Source: Bryobacteraceae bacterium (GTDB taxonomy: Bacteria > Acidobacteriota > Terriglobia > Bryobacterales > Bryobacteraceae). From it: a stretch of 64,000 bases of DNA. The translations under genes were made by a program, and so were the position numbers. The notes below the pieces were generated by a model. That model ran no database searches. It was not told where the DNA came from and was given only the letters and a program-made list of their open reading frames with translations. The stretch is from the NCBI GenBank assembly GCA_023384675.1, contig JAHDVK010000007.1, positions 186,001-250,000 on the forward strand, read 5' to 3'. Positions 7,504 through 15,335 of this stretch are shown here, piece after piece; within the stretch, counting starts at the first letter, position 1; the number at the start of each line of letters is the position of its first letter.

Positions 7504-9233
7504 CCGGCTTCCGCCCCGCCGGCATCCGATGCCAGTTTGCAGGCTTCCCCGATCCAGAGGAAGTCGCGGAATACGTGCGCCTGTCCTTCCACGTTGACCA
7601 GACTAGCGAGAGCCGCGAGGGTCATTCGCGCCCGGCTGAAGCCCGGGTGCGGCAGCGCGCGGGTCCAAAGCCGCCGCAGCGCGAGTTTGCGCCAGTGGCG
7701 GTACCGTTTCCGGAGAACGGGCTTCATGGCGGTCCATTGGTCCACGGCGCCCTCGGGCAAGGGCAGCGGGCAGGGTTCATGACCTGGGTAGCTTTGCCAG
7801 GGCACGCTCAGCACCGGGGCGCGGAAATACTTCATCCACTCGGAGTACAGGCGGTGGCACAGCAGCCCGTCCAGCGGCGGAGCGATGCGGATCACGCTTT
7901 CCAGGACACGGCGGTCGTAGAAGGGGAGCAGTAATTCCGAGGAATGTTGCTCGGTGAATTCATAAAAATCATGCAAATGACGGCGTAAATCGTTCCGCAG
8001 AAGGAATAATTGCATGGCTTTTTGCGGCGGCAGGTGCGTCATCGAGCGCAACTCGGCCGCCATGCCGTGTTTGTGGGCGTCCTGGAAGCGGCGGTAGAGA
8101 TCCGGGGCGAGCAGCCGTGGGGAAAGAGGCTGGGTTTTCACGTAGGCGTCAATCCCTTCCTCGATCCGGTTTTCGCCGAACAGGGCCATCACTTTGGGCG
8201 TCATCATGAGGAAGCCGATGGTCTCGCCTCCGCCGTCGCCGCCAAAGATCTCGGGGGCGTCGATCTGGTTGACGGCGGCGCCAAAGGTCTTCGCCATCAC
8301 GAGACCGGGCGTTTCGCCGAGCGTCTCCGGGGACCAGGGCATCTGGTGCAGTTGGATGCGCGCGCGCCCGGCGAATTGTACGGCGAGAACGCGGTCCTGC
8401 CACTCTTCGAGCGCGAAATTCCAGGCCGCAGGGCGGCAATTCAAATCCAGCAGCGCGCCCACGACACACCGCGAATCCAGGCCGCCGCTGAGCAGGGCGG
8501 GCACGGGATCGGCGGGAGGGCAGCGGTCGGCGACAGCCTGCATGAAAGCCCCGTGAAAGTGTCCGGCGTATCCTTCGGGCGTGGATTCCGCGAGGGGCGT
8601 CTCTTCGAGCCGGGCGTAGCGGCGGCGCTCGAAACCGCCCGGGTGCGCGGAGATCATCTCGCCATCGCGCAGCACCTGGATGCTGTGGAAGAGGGTATGT
8701 GTGCCGAGGGGATAGCAGAACGCGGCCTGTTCGAATACGGCCGCCCAATTCAATTCGAACTGGCGTCCGGACGCCCTGGCCAACAGGCGGAAGGAAGTGG
8801 AGAACAGCAGCAGGCCGGAATGTTCGAGCCAGTAAAGCGGCCGCCCGCCCAGCGCGTCGGTGGCGAGTTCGAGTTGACCGCTTTTGTGGCTGTAGCGGCA
8901 CACCGCGAAGGTGCCGTTGGCTTTCCCGAGCACGTCCTCCAGGTGGCGGGCGTGAAGCAATGCGCCGAGTTCCGCATCCCGCCGAGGGGGGCCTTCGGCG
9001 CCATCGCCCAGGATCAGGTCGCCCGCCATGGAGGCGGTTGTGTGTCCCGGCTTCTCCGCGGATCCAGCTCCGCGTCCGGCCACGTAATCGGCATGAAACA
9101 AGACAAAATTTCCGTGGCTGAATTCCGAAACGCTACCGCCCCACGAATGGAGAATTCTGGAGAATCCGGCAGTCAAGTCCAGCGGAAGAGCCAAGCCGGG
9201 GCGAAGCGAGTACAGCCCGGCGAAGTGGGACAT
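7500..9233 (-). CDS. Asparagine-synthetase-like protein without the glutaminase Cys2
   Basis: 577 aa with the two-domain layout of AsnB-type enzymes. The N-terminal Ntn-like domain (1-190) contains DALGGRPLYWLEH and LLLFSTSFRLLA. The synthetase domain has the PP-loop ALLSGGLDSRCVVGALLD near residue 245, so ATP-dependent adenylation chemistry is retained. Genuine glutamine-dependent enzymes begin MC-G; this one begins MSHFAG, with Ser at position 2, so normal glutaminase activity is doubtful. Similar proteins (lasso-peptide cyclases, beta-lactam synthetases) form amide bonds from other amines. The GNAT gene follows with a 4-nt overlap. No precursor peptide or RiPP protease was seen nearby. Substrate unknown. 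Confidence 0.8.
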   Translation of the reverse strand: MSHFAGLYSLRPGLALPLDLTAGFSRILHSWGGSVSEFSHGNFVLFHADYVAGRGAGSAEKPGHTTASMAGDLILGDGAEGPPRRDAELGALLHARHLEDVLGKANGTFAVCRYSHKSGQLELATDALGGRPLYWLEHSGLLLFSTSFRLLARASGRQFELNWAAVFEQAAFCYPLGTHTLFHSIQVLRDGEMISAHPGGFERRRYARLEETPLAESTPEGYAGHFHGAFMQAVADRCPPADPVPALLSGGLDSRCVVGALLDLNCRPAAWNFALEEWQDRVLAVQFAGRARIQLHQMPWSPETLGETPGLVMAKTFGAAVNQIDAPEIFGGDGGGETIGFLMMTPKVMALFGENRIEEGIDAYVKTQPLSPRLLAPDLYRRFQDAHKHGMAAELRSMTHLPPQKAMQLFLLRNDLRRHLHDFYEFTEQHSSELLLPFYDRRVLESVIRIAPPLDGLLCHRLYSEWMKYFRAPVLSVPWQSYPGHEPCPLPLPEGAVDQWTAMKPVLRKRYRHWRKLALRRLWTRALPHPGFSRARMTLAALASLVNVEGQAHVFRDFLWIGEACKLASDAGGAEAG

Positions 9234-9523
9234 GCCGCCAGAGTATCACACCCGTTTTTAGCTTCCCGGCGGGGCCGCGGCCGCGGCGGTGGGGCGCCGG
9301 GGAGAGGGCTTCGGGTGTCCGCGCCAATCCCGGAATTCCCCGCAGCCTCCAGGTGCGTTGACGCCAATAAGAATTTTTTCTAATTCCACACAACGCTATG
9401 AAACAACAGCACTTGACGGTTCGATCACCGTCTCTGCCAGGGCGGATTCCTGTTTTCCGGCTGCTATTGTATTGGCCGGAAGCGCCGCTGCAGGCGCTGA
9501 TGGAACAGGAGGCAGGAAAGCGC
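9234..9523. other. Divergent intergenic region without a supported gene
   Basis: 290 nt between the leftward asparagine-synthetase-like gene and the rightward exported protein. A short AT-rich patch (about 9367-9390) is the likely promoter area. Small open frames cross it on both strands but have biased, Arg/Pro-rich translations and no ribosome-binding sites, so none is called. Confidence 0.4.
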
Positions 9524-10369
9524 ATGTGGACGATAGCGCGTTGGGCCGTGGTGGCGGCCCTGTTTGGCATGGCGGCGGCGCCCGCGGAAGGAGCGCCACC
9601 GTTGACTTTCATTCAAGACACTTTGTACCGGGCGGACGGGGCGCCGTTTGCTGGGGTCGCGGAAGTGTCGTGGAATTCGTTCTCGGCTGCGGATGGGACA
9701 TTCATTCCGCAGGGCAAACTCACGGTGCAGGTGTTTGGCGGGGTGGTGCGGATTCGGCTGGTCCCAGGCACGACGGCAACGCCATACACCTACTACGGCG
9801 TGAAATTCATCACGGGCGGGGCAACGCTGGCCACCGAAGTGTGGGCGGTGCCGCCGAGCGCGAGTCCGCTGGAGATCCGCCAGGTGCGGGTGTCGAGTCA
9901 AAGCGGCGGAGGAACGGCGCCGCCGCCGGGCTCTGGCAATCTGCAAATTGGCGACGTTGAAGGATTGCAGGCGGAACTGGCGGCGAGGATGGTGCGCGCG
10001 CCGCTGCTGCAAGTAAACCGGGCCGCGGTGATCAACGAGAACGGCGAGTTGGCGAGCGCCGTGGGCGCGGCCGGCGATTGCGTGCGCGCCGACGGAACCA
10101 CCGGCCCTTGCGGGACGGGCGGGGGCGGCGCGCTTCCGTTGATGGTGGATGGCGAAACGCCCGCTGGTGTGGTGGACGGGATCAATGCGGTGTTCACGCT
10201 GAATTATGTTCCGAGTCCGGCGGACAGTCTCCGGCTCTACCGCAACGGAATCCTGCTGAAATCGGGAGTGGACTACACATTGAGCGGCAACACCGTGACC
10301 TTTCTAACGTTAGCCCGGCCGGAGACCGGCGATGTTCTGCAGGCGGCGTACCGGGCGCCGGCGCCTTAG
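9524..10369 (+). CDS. Exported protein with C-terminal fibre-like segment, unknown function
   Basis: 281 aa from the ATG at 9524, which has AGGAGG about 11 nt upstream and begins a signal peptide (MWTIARWAVVAALFGMAAAP). An upstream in-frame ATG at 9398 would add 42 residues before it. The mature N-terminal half is beta-rich. A Gly/Pro linker (GGGTAPPPGSGN) leads to a coil-like NLQIGDVEGLQAELAARM segment. The last 70 residues (GINAVFTLNYVPSPADSLRL, then LLKSGVDYTLSGNTVTFL) match the repeat style of tail-fibre or receptor-binding proteins. No phage genes surround it, so a secreted or surface adhesin-like role is more likely. Function not established. Confidence 0.65.
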   Translation: MWTIARWAVVAALFGMAAAPAEGAPPLTFIQDTLYRADGAPFAGVAEVSWNSFSAADGTFIPQGKLTVQVFGGVVRIRLVPGTTATPYTYYGVKFITGGATLATEVWAVPPSASPLEIRQVRVSSQSGGGTAPPPGSGNLQIGDVEGLQAELAARMVRAPLLQVNRAAVINENGELASAVGAAGDCVRADGTTGPCGTGGGGALPLMVDGETPAGVVDGINAVFTLNYVPSPADSLRLYRNGILLKSGVDYTLSGNTVTFLTLARPETGDVLQAAYRAPAP

Positions 10370-10392
10370 CCGGCAAGACGGTTGAGGTTTTT

Positions 10393-10431
10393 GGGCGGGG
10401 ATGTCATCATCGGCAGAGCAAGTCCCCGCCC
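10393..10431 (+). promoter_or_regulatory. 9-bp inverted repeat spanning the first possible start of the FHA-GAF-PP2C gene
   Basis: GGGCGGGGA (10393-10401) and TCCCCGCCC (10423-10431) form a perfect 9-bp stem with a 21-nt loop. The A of the ATG at 10401 is inside the stem. No T-run follows, so it is not a classical terminator. It argues either for start-codon sequestration or for translation starting at the ATG at 10440. Confidence 0.4.
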
Positions 10432-12083
10432 AGATACCTATGGCAGAGATACAAATCCGATTCAGGGATGGCGCCACCCTGCAACGAACGCTCGAAACGC
10501 GCCGCATCACGCTGGGCCGCTCGGCCGGCAACGACCTGCATTTCCCTGGGGACAAGACGCTCTCGCGCGAGCATCTTGCGCTGGAGCCCGAGCAAGGCGC
10601 GTGGTGGGCGTGCGACCTGGGCAGCCGCAACGGCACGCGCCTGAACGGAAGGGCGCTCGATGGCCGGGCTCGCCTGGGTGCCGGCGATGTGATCGAAGCG
10701 GGTGAATTGACGATCTACTTCCTCGACACGCCGGCCGTGGAGGAGCGCACCGTAGTATTCACTGCGCCGAAGAGCGTATCGCAGGCCGTGGAAGCCAGCG
10801 AGCAGTTGCGGCTCGATGAAGCGATCGGCGACAGCACAAGGATCGAGAAAGCGTTTCTGCTCTCCTCCACCGAGGCGGCGACGGCGCGTCTGCAAACGTT
10901 GTTTGAGGCTGGGCGCGAACTGGCGGGGCGCAGGCCCTTGGATGAACTGTTTCCACTGATCCTGCGGCTGGCGGCGCGCGCGGCCGGCGCGGAGCGCGGT
11001 GTGGTGATGACGCTCGAGGGCGGGGAACTGGTGACCCGCGCGGCCATGGGCGCGGACTTCCGGATCTCGACCGCGGTGCGCGACCGCGTGATGGGCGGGC
11101 GGGAGTCCCTGCTGATCCACGATGTGGCGAGCGATGAGGGACTGAAGGCGAGCGCGACGCTCATCATGCAGCGCGTACGGACCCTGTTGGCCGCGCCGCT
11201 GCAGACGGACGAGAAGGTGATCGGGCTGGTCTATCTGGATTCGATCGCCGGGCGTCCCTTCACTGCGGAGGACCTCACGCTGCTGACCGTTCTCGCCAAC
11301 ATCGCGGCGATTCGCATCGAACACGCGAGATTGATTGAACTCGAGCAGGCCGAGCGCGTGATCCAGGCTGAACTGCGGCAGGCGGCGGAGATCCAGCGCG
11401 GTCTGCTGCCGAAGAGCGATCCGGCGCTGGCGGGCTTTGAGATCGCCGGTCAGAGCGAACCCTGCCGGACGGTGAACGGCGACTATTTCGACTACCTCCC
11501 CATGCCGGGGCAGCGGCTTGCCGTGGTGGTGGGCGACGTGGCGGGCAAGGGCATCTCAGCGGCTTTGCTGGCGGCGGCGATTCAAGCACGCCTGCATACG
11601 ATCAGTGAAGAAGAGATGCCGGTGGAGCAGATGGTGGCGCGGCTCAACCGTGGAATGAACCGCAATATGCCGGGCGGGCGATTCGTCACGATGGTGGTGG
11701 CCGTGCTGGATGGCGAGCGCGGGTCCATCCGCTACACCAACGCCGGACATAACCGGCCGCTGCTGGTCCGCGCCTCCGGCGCGACTGAGGAATTGAGCGA
11801 GGGCGGCTTGCTGTTGGGCATTCTGCCGAACGCGGAGTACGTTGGCGCGGACATCCGTATGGAGAGCGGCGATGTGCTCGTTTTCTTTAGCGACGGCGTG
11901 ACCGAGGCGGCCAACGAGGCGGATGAGGACTTTGGTGAAGCGCGCCTGATGGAAGTGGTCCGGGAGCACCAGGATCGTCCCGCGGCGGCCATCGGCGCTG
12001 CGATTCGCGACGCCGTGACGCGGCATCTCGACGGGCAGCCTTCGCTGGACGACGTCACGGTTGTGGTGGTGAAGCGAGGTTAG
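10401..12083 (+). CDS. FHA-GAF-PP2C (SpoIIE-type) serine phosphatase, RsbU-like signalling protein
   Basis: 560 aa from 10401, or 547 aa from the ATG at 10440. An FHA domain (about 16-108) shows RRITLGRSAGNDLHF, LSREH and GSRNGT, the phosphothreonine-binding loop residues. A GAF domain follows (about 160-312), then a linker helix (RQAAEIQRGLLPKS) typical of RsbU-like proteins. The C-terminal SpoIIE-type PP2C domain (about 335-560) carries metal-binding Asp motifs in NGDYFDYL, VVGDVAGKGISAALLAA and FFSDGVTEA. It probably dephosphorylates an anti-sigma-antagonist-type substrate in response to a small ligand sensed by GAF and a phosphorylated partner bound by FHA. No anti-sigma or kinase gene is adjacent. 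Two small membrane protein genes follow immediately. Confidence 0.9.
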   Translation: MSSSAEQVPAQIPMAEIQIRFRDGATLQRTLETRRITLGRSAGNDLHFPGDKTLSREHLALEPEQGAWWACDLGSRNGTRLNGRALDGRARLGAGDVIEAGELTIYFLDTPAVEERTVVFTAPKSVSQAVEASEQLRLDEAIGDSTRIEKAFLLSSTEAATARLQTLFEAGRELAGRRPLDELFPLILRLAARAAGAERGVVMTLEGGELVTRAAMGADFRISTAVRDRVMGGRESLLIHDVASDEGLKASATLIMQRVRTLLAAPLQTDEKVIGLVYLDSIAGRPFTAEDLTLLTVLANIAAIRIEHARLIELEQAERVIQAELRQAAEIQRGLLPKSDPALAGFEIAGQSEPCRTVNGDYFDYLPMPGQRLAVVVGDVAGKGISAALLAAAIQARLHTISEEEMPVEQMVARLNRGMNRNMPGGRFVTMVVAVLDGERGSIRYTNAGHNRPLLVRASGATEELSEGGLLLGILPNAEYVGADIRMESGDVLVFFSDGVTEAANEADEDFGEARLMEVVREHQDRPAAAIGAAIRDAVTRHLDGQPSLDDVTVVVVKRG

Positions 12084-12087
12084 GCCG

Positions 12088-12633
12088 ATGGCGTGCGCGG
12101 GAGCGGGTACAGGCGGTTCCGGCGGCTCCGCCATTTGTCACAATGTGGAGGTGTCGTCCTACCGCGACCACCGCAACCCGGAGGTGGTGCAGTTTCCCGG
12201 TACCCTTGGCGCGATCGCCACACTGGGCTTCTGCGGTTTCGCGGGCACGGCTGTCTTCGCGCTGGCGGTGCTGACGGGCCCGCCGCCGATGAGGATCGGC
12301 TTCGGCGCGCCAATCCTGCTGGTGTTGATCGCCATCGCCCGCGCATGGCCCAGGCGGATTTCGCTTGGCGAATTAGGAGCCTGGCAATACTCGATTTTCG
12401 GCAGGCAGAAGTTTATGATCGGCTGGGAGGAAATGGATCAGGCCGAGGAGGGCGTGGAACTGCCATTATTGGGCCGGTCCCCGCGAACCGGTTTCGCCGC
12501 GAACCGGACGGTGGTGCTCTCTTCCGGTTCGCGGAATCTTCGCATCGTCCACAGCCCGCGCCATTCCGACCGGGAGCGCTTCCTTCTTCTCGCCCGTCAG
12601 CGGATCGCCAGGCCCCCTATTGCCGCCACATGA
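12088..12633 (+). CDS. Membrane protein of unknown function with two N-terminal TM helices
   Basis: 181 aa, starting 4 nt after the phosphatase stop with a GAGG box in the end of that gene. Two hydrophobic helices (about 43-64 and 70-87) are separated by a short loop. The C-terminal half is soluble and beta-rich (WQYSIFGRQKFMIGWEEMDQ, then RTVVLSSGSRNLRIVHSP), resembling the PH-like domains that follow two TM helices in many small bacterial membrane proteins. A Cys-containing Gly/Ala-rich N-terminus precedes the helices. The stop overlaps the ATG of the next gene (ATGA, 12630-12633). Function unknown; linked by transcription to the phosphatase. Confidence 0.65.
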   Translation: MACAGAGTGGSGGSAICHNVEVSSYRDHRNPEVVQFPGTLGAIATLGFCGFAGTAVFALAVLTGPPPMRIGFGAPILLVLIAIARAWPRRISLGELGAWQYSIFGRQKFMIGWEEMDQAEEGVELPLLGRSPRTGFAANRTVVLSSGSRNLRIVHSPRHSDRERFLLLARQRIARPPIAAT

Positions 12634-13208
12634 CCCAAAAAACGCCCACTTCGACATCGTTCCGCCGCGACGGCATCCCGGAGGTTGTCAGCGGCCTGCT
12701 GTGGCTGCTCTGGGGGCTGGCGTTTCTGTTGCCTGCGTTCTACCCTGGCTGGACCTGGAGCGGCTGGGGCGGGTATGTATTGCCGCTGTTTGTGCTCTTG
12801 GGGGCGTTGTGCGTGGGGCCGGCGACGAGGGCGTTGAAAGCGCGCTTTGCCAGCGGGGCCGCGCCGCCACACGCCAGAGAAGACGCGCGCCCGGCTGCAC
12901 GGGTTTTTACGCTTCTGTTCTCCTTCACTCTCGCGGCGGCGCTGGTTTGGGTGTTATTGCCCGGCCGCGCATACGAGTGGCAGAGGCTGATTCCCATTCT
13001 GCTCGGCATTCTGCTGGCCGCGATTCATGCGTTTATCGCGTGGCGCCACGGGTTGGCGCGTTACCGCCTGATCGCGCTGTACATTCTCGCTGCGGGCGCG
13101 CTGCTGTCAGCGGCCAATATCTCTCCGGTGCTTGCTTTCAGCCTGTTTCTGATCTTGCTTGGCATCGGCGTGACGGCGTCGGGTCTCATCGCCCTTCGCC
13201 GGCCGTAG
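12630..13208 (+). CDS. Polytopic membrane protein of unknown function
   Basis: 192 aa beginning MTQKTPTSTSFRRDG at the ATG that overlaps the upstream stop by 4 nt. A longer open frame upstream is an out-of-frame shadow of the previous gene. About six hydrophobic helices are visible, including VVSGLLWLLWGLAFLLPAFY, GGYVLPLFVLLGALCVG, FTLAAALVWVLLPG, LIPILLGILLAAIHAFIAW, LIALYILAAGALLSAA and LAFSLFLILLGIGVTASGLI. A basic, Ala-rich cytoplasmic loop follows helix two. No family motif is recognised. The overlapping arrangement suggests stoichiometric production with the 181-aa neighbour, perhaps as a membrane complex. Confidence 0.65.
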   Translation: MTQKTPTSTSFRRDGIPEVVSGLLWLLWGLAFLLPAFYPGWTWSGWGGYVLPLFVLLGALCVGPATRALKARFASGAAPPHAREDARPAARVFTLLFSFTLAAALVWVLLPGRAYEWQRLIPILLGILLAAIHAFIAWRHGLARYRLIALYILAAGALLSAANISPVLAFSLFLILLGIGVTASGLIALRRP

Positions 13209-13333
13209 CGGCCGGCCCGCGGTGGCTGGCGGCCAAGTTCGAACTTTTTTGAGCGCTTTCCTGCCGTTTGCCCGCTTCTTCATTTGAAGGCGGCATCAGG
13301 CCGCCGATCTCAACCGAATCAGGAGCGAACCGC

Positions 13334-14113
13334 ATGAAACGCATGTCGATCTTTGTGTTCGGCGTATTGAGCTACGTCACGTTTTTTCTCACCTTTTGCT
13401 ATGCCATGGGCTTTGTCGGAGGTGTTGTGGTCCCCAAAGACATCAATTCCGGAACCCCGGCGCCGCTGGGCGAAGCGATCTTGATCAATTCGCTGATGCT
13501 GAGCGTATTCGTGATCCAGCACACGGTGATGGCGCGTCCGGCATTCAAGAAGTGGTTTACCCAATGGGTGCCAAGACCAATGGAGCGCTCGATCTTCGTG
13601 CTCACGGCGAGCGGCATCCTGGCGTTCACTTTCTGGCAGTGGCGTCCGCTGCCGGACGTGGTGTGGCAGGTGAGTGCGCCGGCGATGGCGTACGCGCTGA
13701 TGGGGATGTCGTGGATGGGCTGGGGGATGGTGCTGATGTCTTCGTTCCTCATCAACCACTTCGACCTGTTCGGGTTACGCCAGGTGTGGCTGCAACTGGT
13801 CAACAGAGCCTACACCACCTCGGCGTTCCGGCTGACGTCCCTCTACAAGTTCGTCCGGCACCCGCTGATGCTCGGTTTCCTGATCGCCTTCTGGTCAACG
13901 CCCGTGATGACAGAAGGACATTTGCTCTTCGCGGTCCTCACCACTGGCTACATCCTCATGGGAATCCAATTCGAGGAGCGCGACATCATTCGTGAACATG
14001 GGGACGCCTACCGGCGTTATCGGGAGGAAGTGCCGATGCTGCTGCCCTACAAGGGCGACGGCTCGATCCGGATGCCCATGCCGCGAAGTGGAGCCACGGC
14101 GAAGCAGGGCTAG
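13334..14113 (+). CDS. mddA: Methanethiol S-methyltransferase-like integral membrane protein (MddA/NnrU-ICMT superfamily)
   Basis: 259 aa from the ATG at 13334, placed 6 nt after AGGAGCG; upstream in-frame codons would spoil the hydrophobic N-terminus (MKRMSIFVFGVLSYVTFFLT). At least five TM helices are visible. The ICMT-like signature LYKFVRHPLMLGFLIAFWST is followed by FEERDIIREHGDAYRRYREE and VPMLLP, the cofactor-binding C-terminal pattern of MddA proteins. MddA methylates methanethiol to dimethyl sulfide using S-adenosylmethionine in aerobic soil bacteria. The more distant NnrU and isoprenylcysteine methyltransferases share the fold, so the substrate is probable rather than proven. No sulfur genes flank it. 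Confidence 0.7.
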   Translation: MKRMSIFVFGVLSYVTFFLTFCYAMGFVGGVVVPKDINSGTPAPLGEAILINSLMLSVFVIQHTVMARPAFKKWFTQWVPRPMERSIFVLTASGILAFTFWQWRPLPDVVWQVSAPAMAYALMGMSWMGWGMVLMSSFLINHFDLFGLRQVWLQLVNRAYTTSAFRLTSLYKFVRHPLMLGFLIAFWSTPVMTEGHLLFAVLTTGYILMGIQFEERDIIREHGDAYRRYREEVPMLLPYKGDGSIRMPMPRSGATAKQG

Positions 14114-14192
14114 GCGGCGGAGCGACTCGCATGCCCTCCGGGTTGGGCCGGCGGGCATGTCTTTCTTGCCCGTGTGGCCGCTGGGACGCGAG

Positions 14193-15236
14193 TTAATCTC
14201 CCGCCGCTTGAATCTGAACCAGCGGCTCGGGGGCGGGGGTTTCGAAGGGGCGGGTGTCGGGCAGGGTTTGGGGGGCGCGCCAGAAATCAAAGTAGCTGAC
14301 GTAGTGGACGCAACTCACGGTGCAATGCGGCGCGCAGGCCTTTTCGGTAATGTACTCACGGCGGATGTCGTGGACGGAGTACTCGAGGAGGGGTTTGCCG
14401 GGGTAGCCGCGCTGCTGCGAGCAGTAATGCACCAGGCCGTCCTCGCAGATATAGAGGTAGCGCGCGCCGGCGCGGCACCGCCAGTTGTTCGGCTGCCCAT
14501 TCGCGATGGCTTCCTGGAAGAAGCTGAGCTGCGCGAAGTTGCGTTTCTCGAGCGCCTTCACGGCCAGATAGATCTCGCGCTCCTTCGGAGAGAGCGGCTT
14601 GAGCTGGCCCGTGTTGTCGTGAATGATGCCGATGGTGGACGAGAAGCCGAGCGCGATGGCGCGCTTGCCGATGACGAGAGCATCGTCCGGGTGCTGGATG
14701 CCGCCACCGACCACGGAATTGATATTGACGTGAAACAGTGCGTGTTTGGAGAGCAGCTGCAGCTTGCGGTCGAGGACCTTGAGCGATTTCTTGGACACGT
14801 CGTCGGGCATGACGTTGTCGATGGAAATCTGCATGTGGTCGAGCCCGGCGCGATTGAGGCGCTCGATGCGGTCGGCGGTGAGCAGATAGCCGTTGGTGAT
14901 CATGCCAGTGATGGCGCCGGTGGCGCGGATGCGGCTGATGATCTTGTCGAGGTCGGGGTGGAGCAGGGGTTCGCCACCGGAGATGGTGAGGATGCCGGTG
15001 CCGAGGCGGCCAAGCTGGTCGATGCGCTCGAACATCACCTCGGTGGGGACGGGCTTCGAGAAGTCGTCGAACTCGTTGCAGTAAGTGCAGGAGAGATTGC
15101 AGCGCCGGATGGGGATGATGTGGGCCATGATGGGGTGGTCCTTGCGGAGCGCACCCTTGGCGATCATCTTCAATTCGCGGAGCCTGCGCTTGAGGGCAGC
15201 CCAGTCCCTGCGGGCCCGAAAACTGTGATCCGGCAT
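14193..15236 (-). CDS. Radical SAM protein with C-terminal Cys-rich (SPASM-like) region
   Basis: 347 aa. The canonical iron-sulfur motif is RRCNLSCTYCNEF with C46, C50 and C53. ISGGEPLLHPD is the usual SAM-binding GGE motif. The C-terminal part carries six further cysteines: WRCRAGARYLYICEDG, HYCSQQ and KACAPHCTVSCVHY, consistent with one auxiliary cluster of SPASM/twitch type. Proteins of this layout modify peptides or act on small molecules. The SPASM-like pattern invites a RiPP role, but no precursor peptide is visible next to it. The N-terminal 35 residues are basic and amphipathic (DWAALKRRLRELKMIAKGAL), suggesting membrane association. Monocistronic; substrate unknown. Confidence 0.8.
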   Translation of the reverse strand: MPDHSFRARRDWAALKRRLRELKMIAKGALRKDHPIMAHIIPIRRCNLSCTYCNEFDDFSKPVPTEVMFERIDQLGRLGTGILTISGGEPLLHPDLDKIISRIRATGAITGMITNGYLLTADRIERLNRAGLDHMQISIDNVMPDDVSKKSLKVLDRKLQLLSKHALFHVNINSVVGGGIQHPDDALVIGKRAIALGFSSTIGIIHDNTGQLKPLSPKEREIYLAVKALEKRNFAQLSFFQEAIANGQPNNWRCRAGARYLYICEDGLVHYCSQQRGYPGKPLLEYSVHDIRREYITEKACAPHCTVSCVHYVSYFDFWRAPQTLPDTRPFETPAPEPLVQIQAAGD

Positions 15237-15335
15237 ACGGTTAGCCTATTTATTAGAGCATAGCCCCAGCTCTAAGCGGGACTGAAAACGCTCCTAGCTG
15301 TCAGATGCAGCGGGTGAACGGCGGAATTCAGAGGT

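Noticed and set aside
9173-9398. Possible lasso-peptide or other RiPP precursor next to the asparagine-synthetase-like gene
   Set aside because: The short frames there lack a ribosome-binding site, leader-like sequence and an adjacent B-protein or protease gene.
9524-10369. Prophage remnant suggested by the fibre-like C-terminus
   Set aside because: It has a signal peptide and there are no other phage genes on either side.
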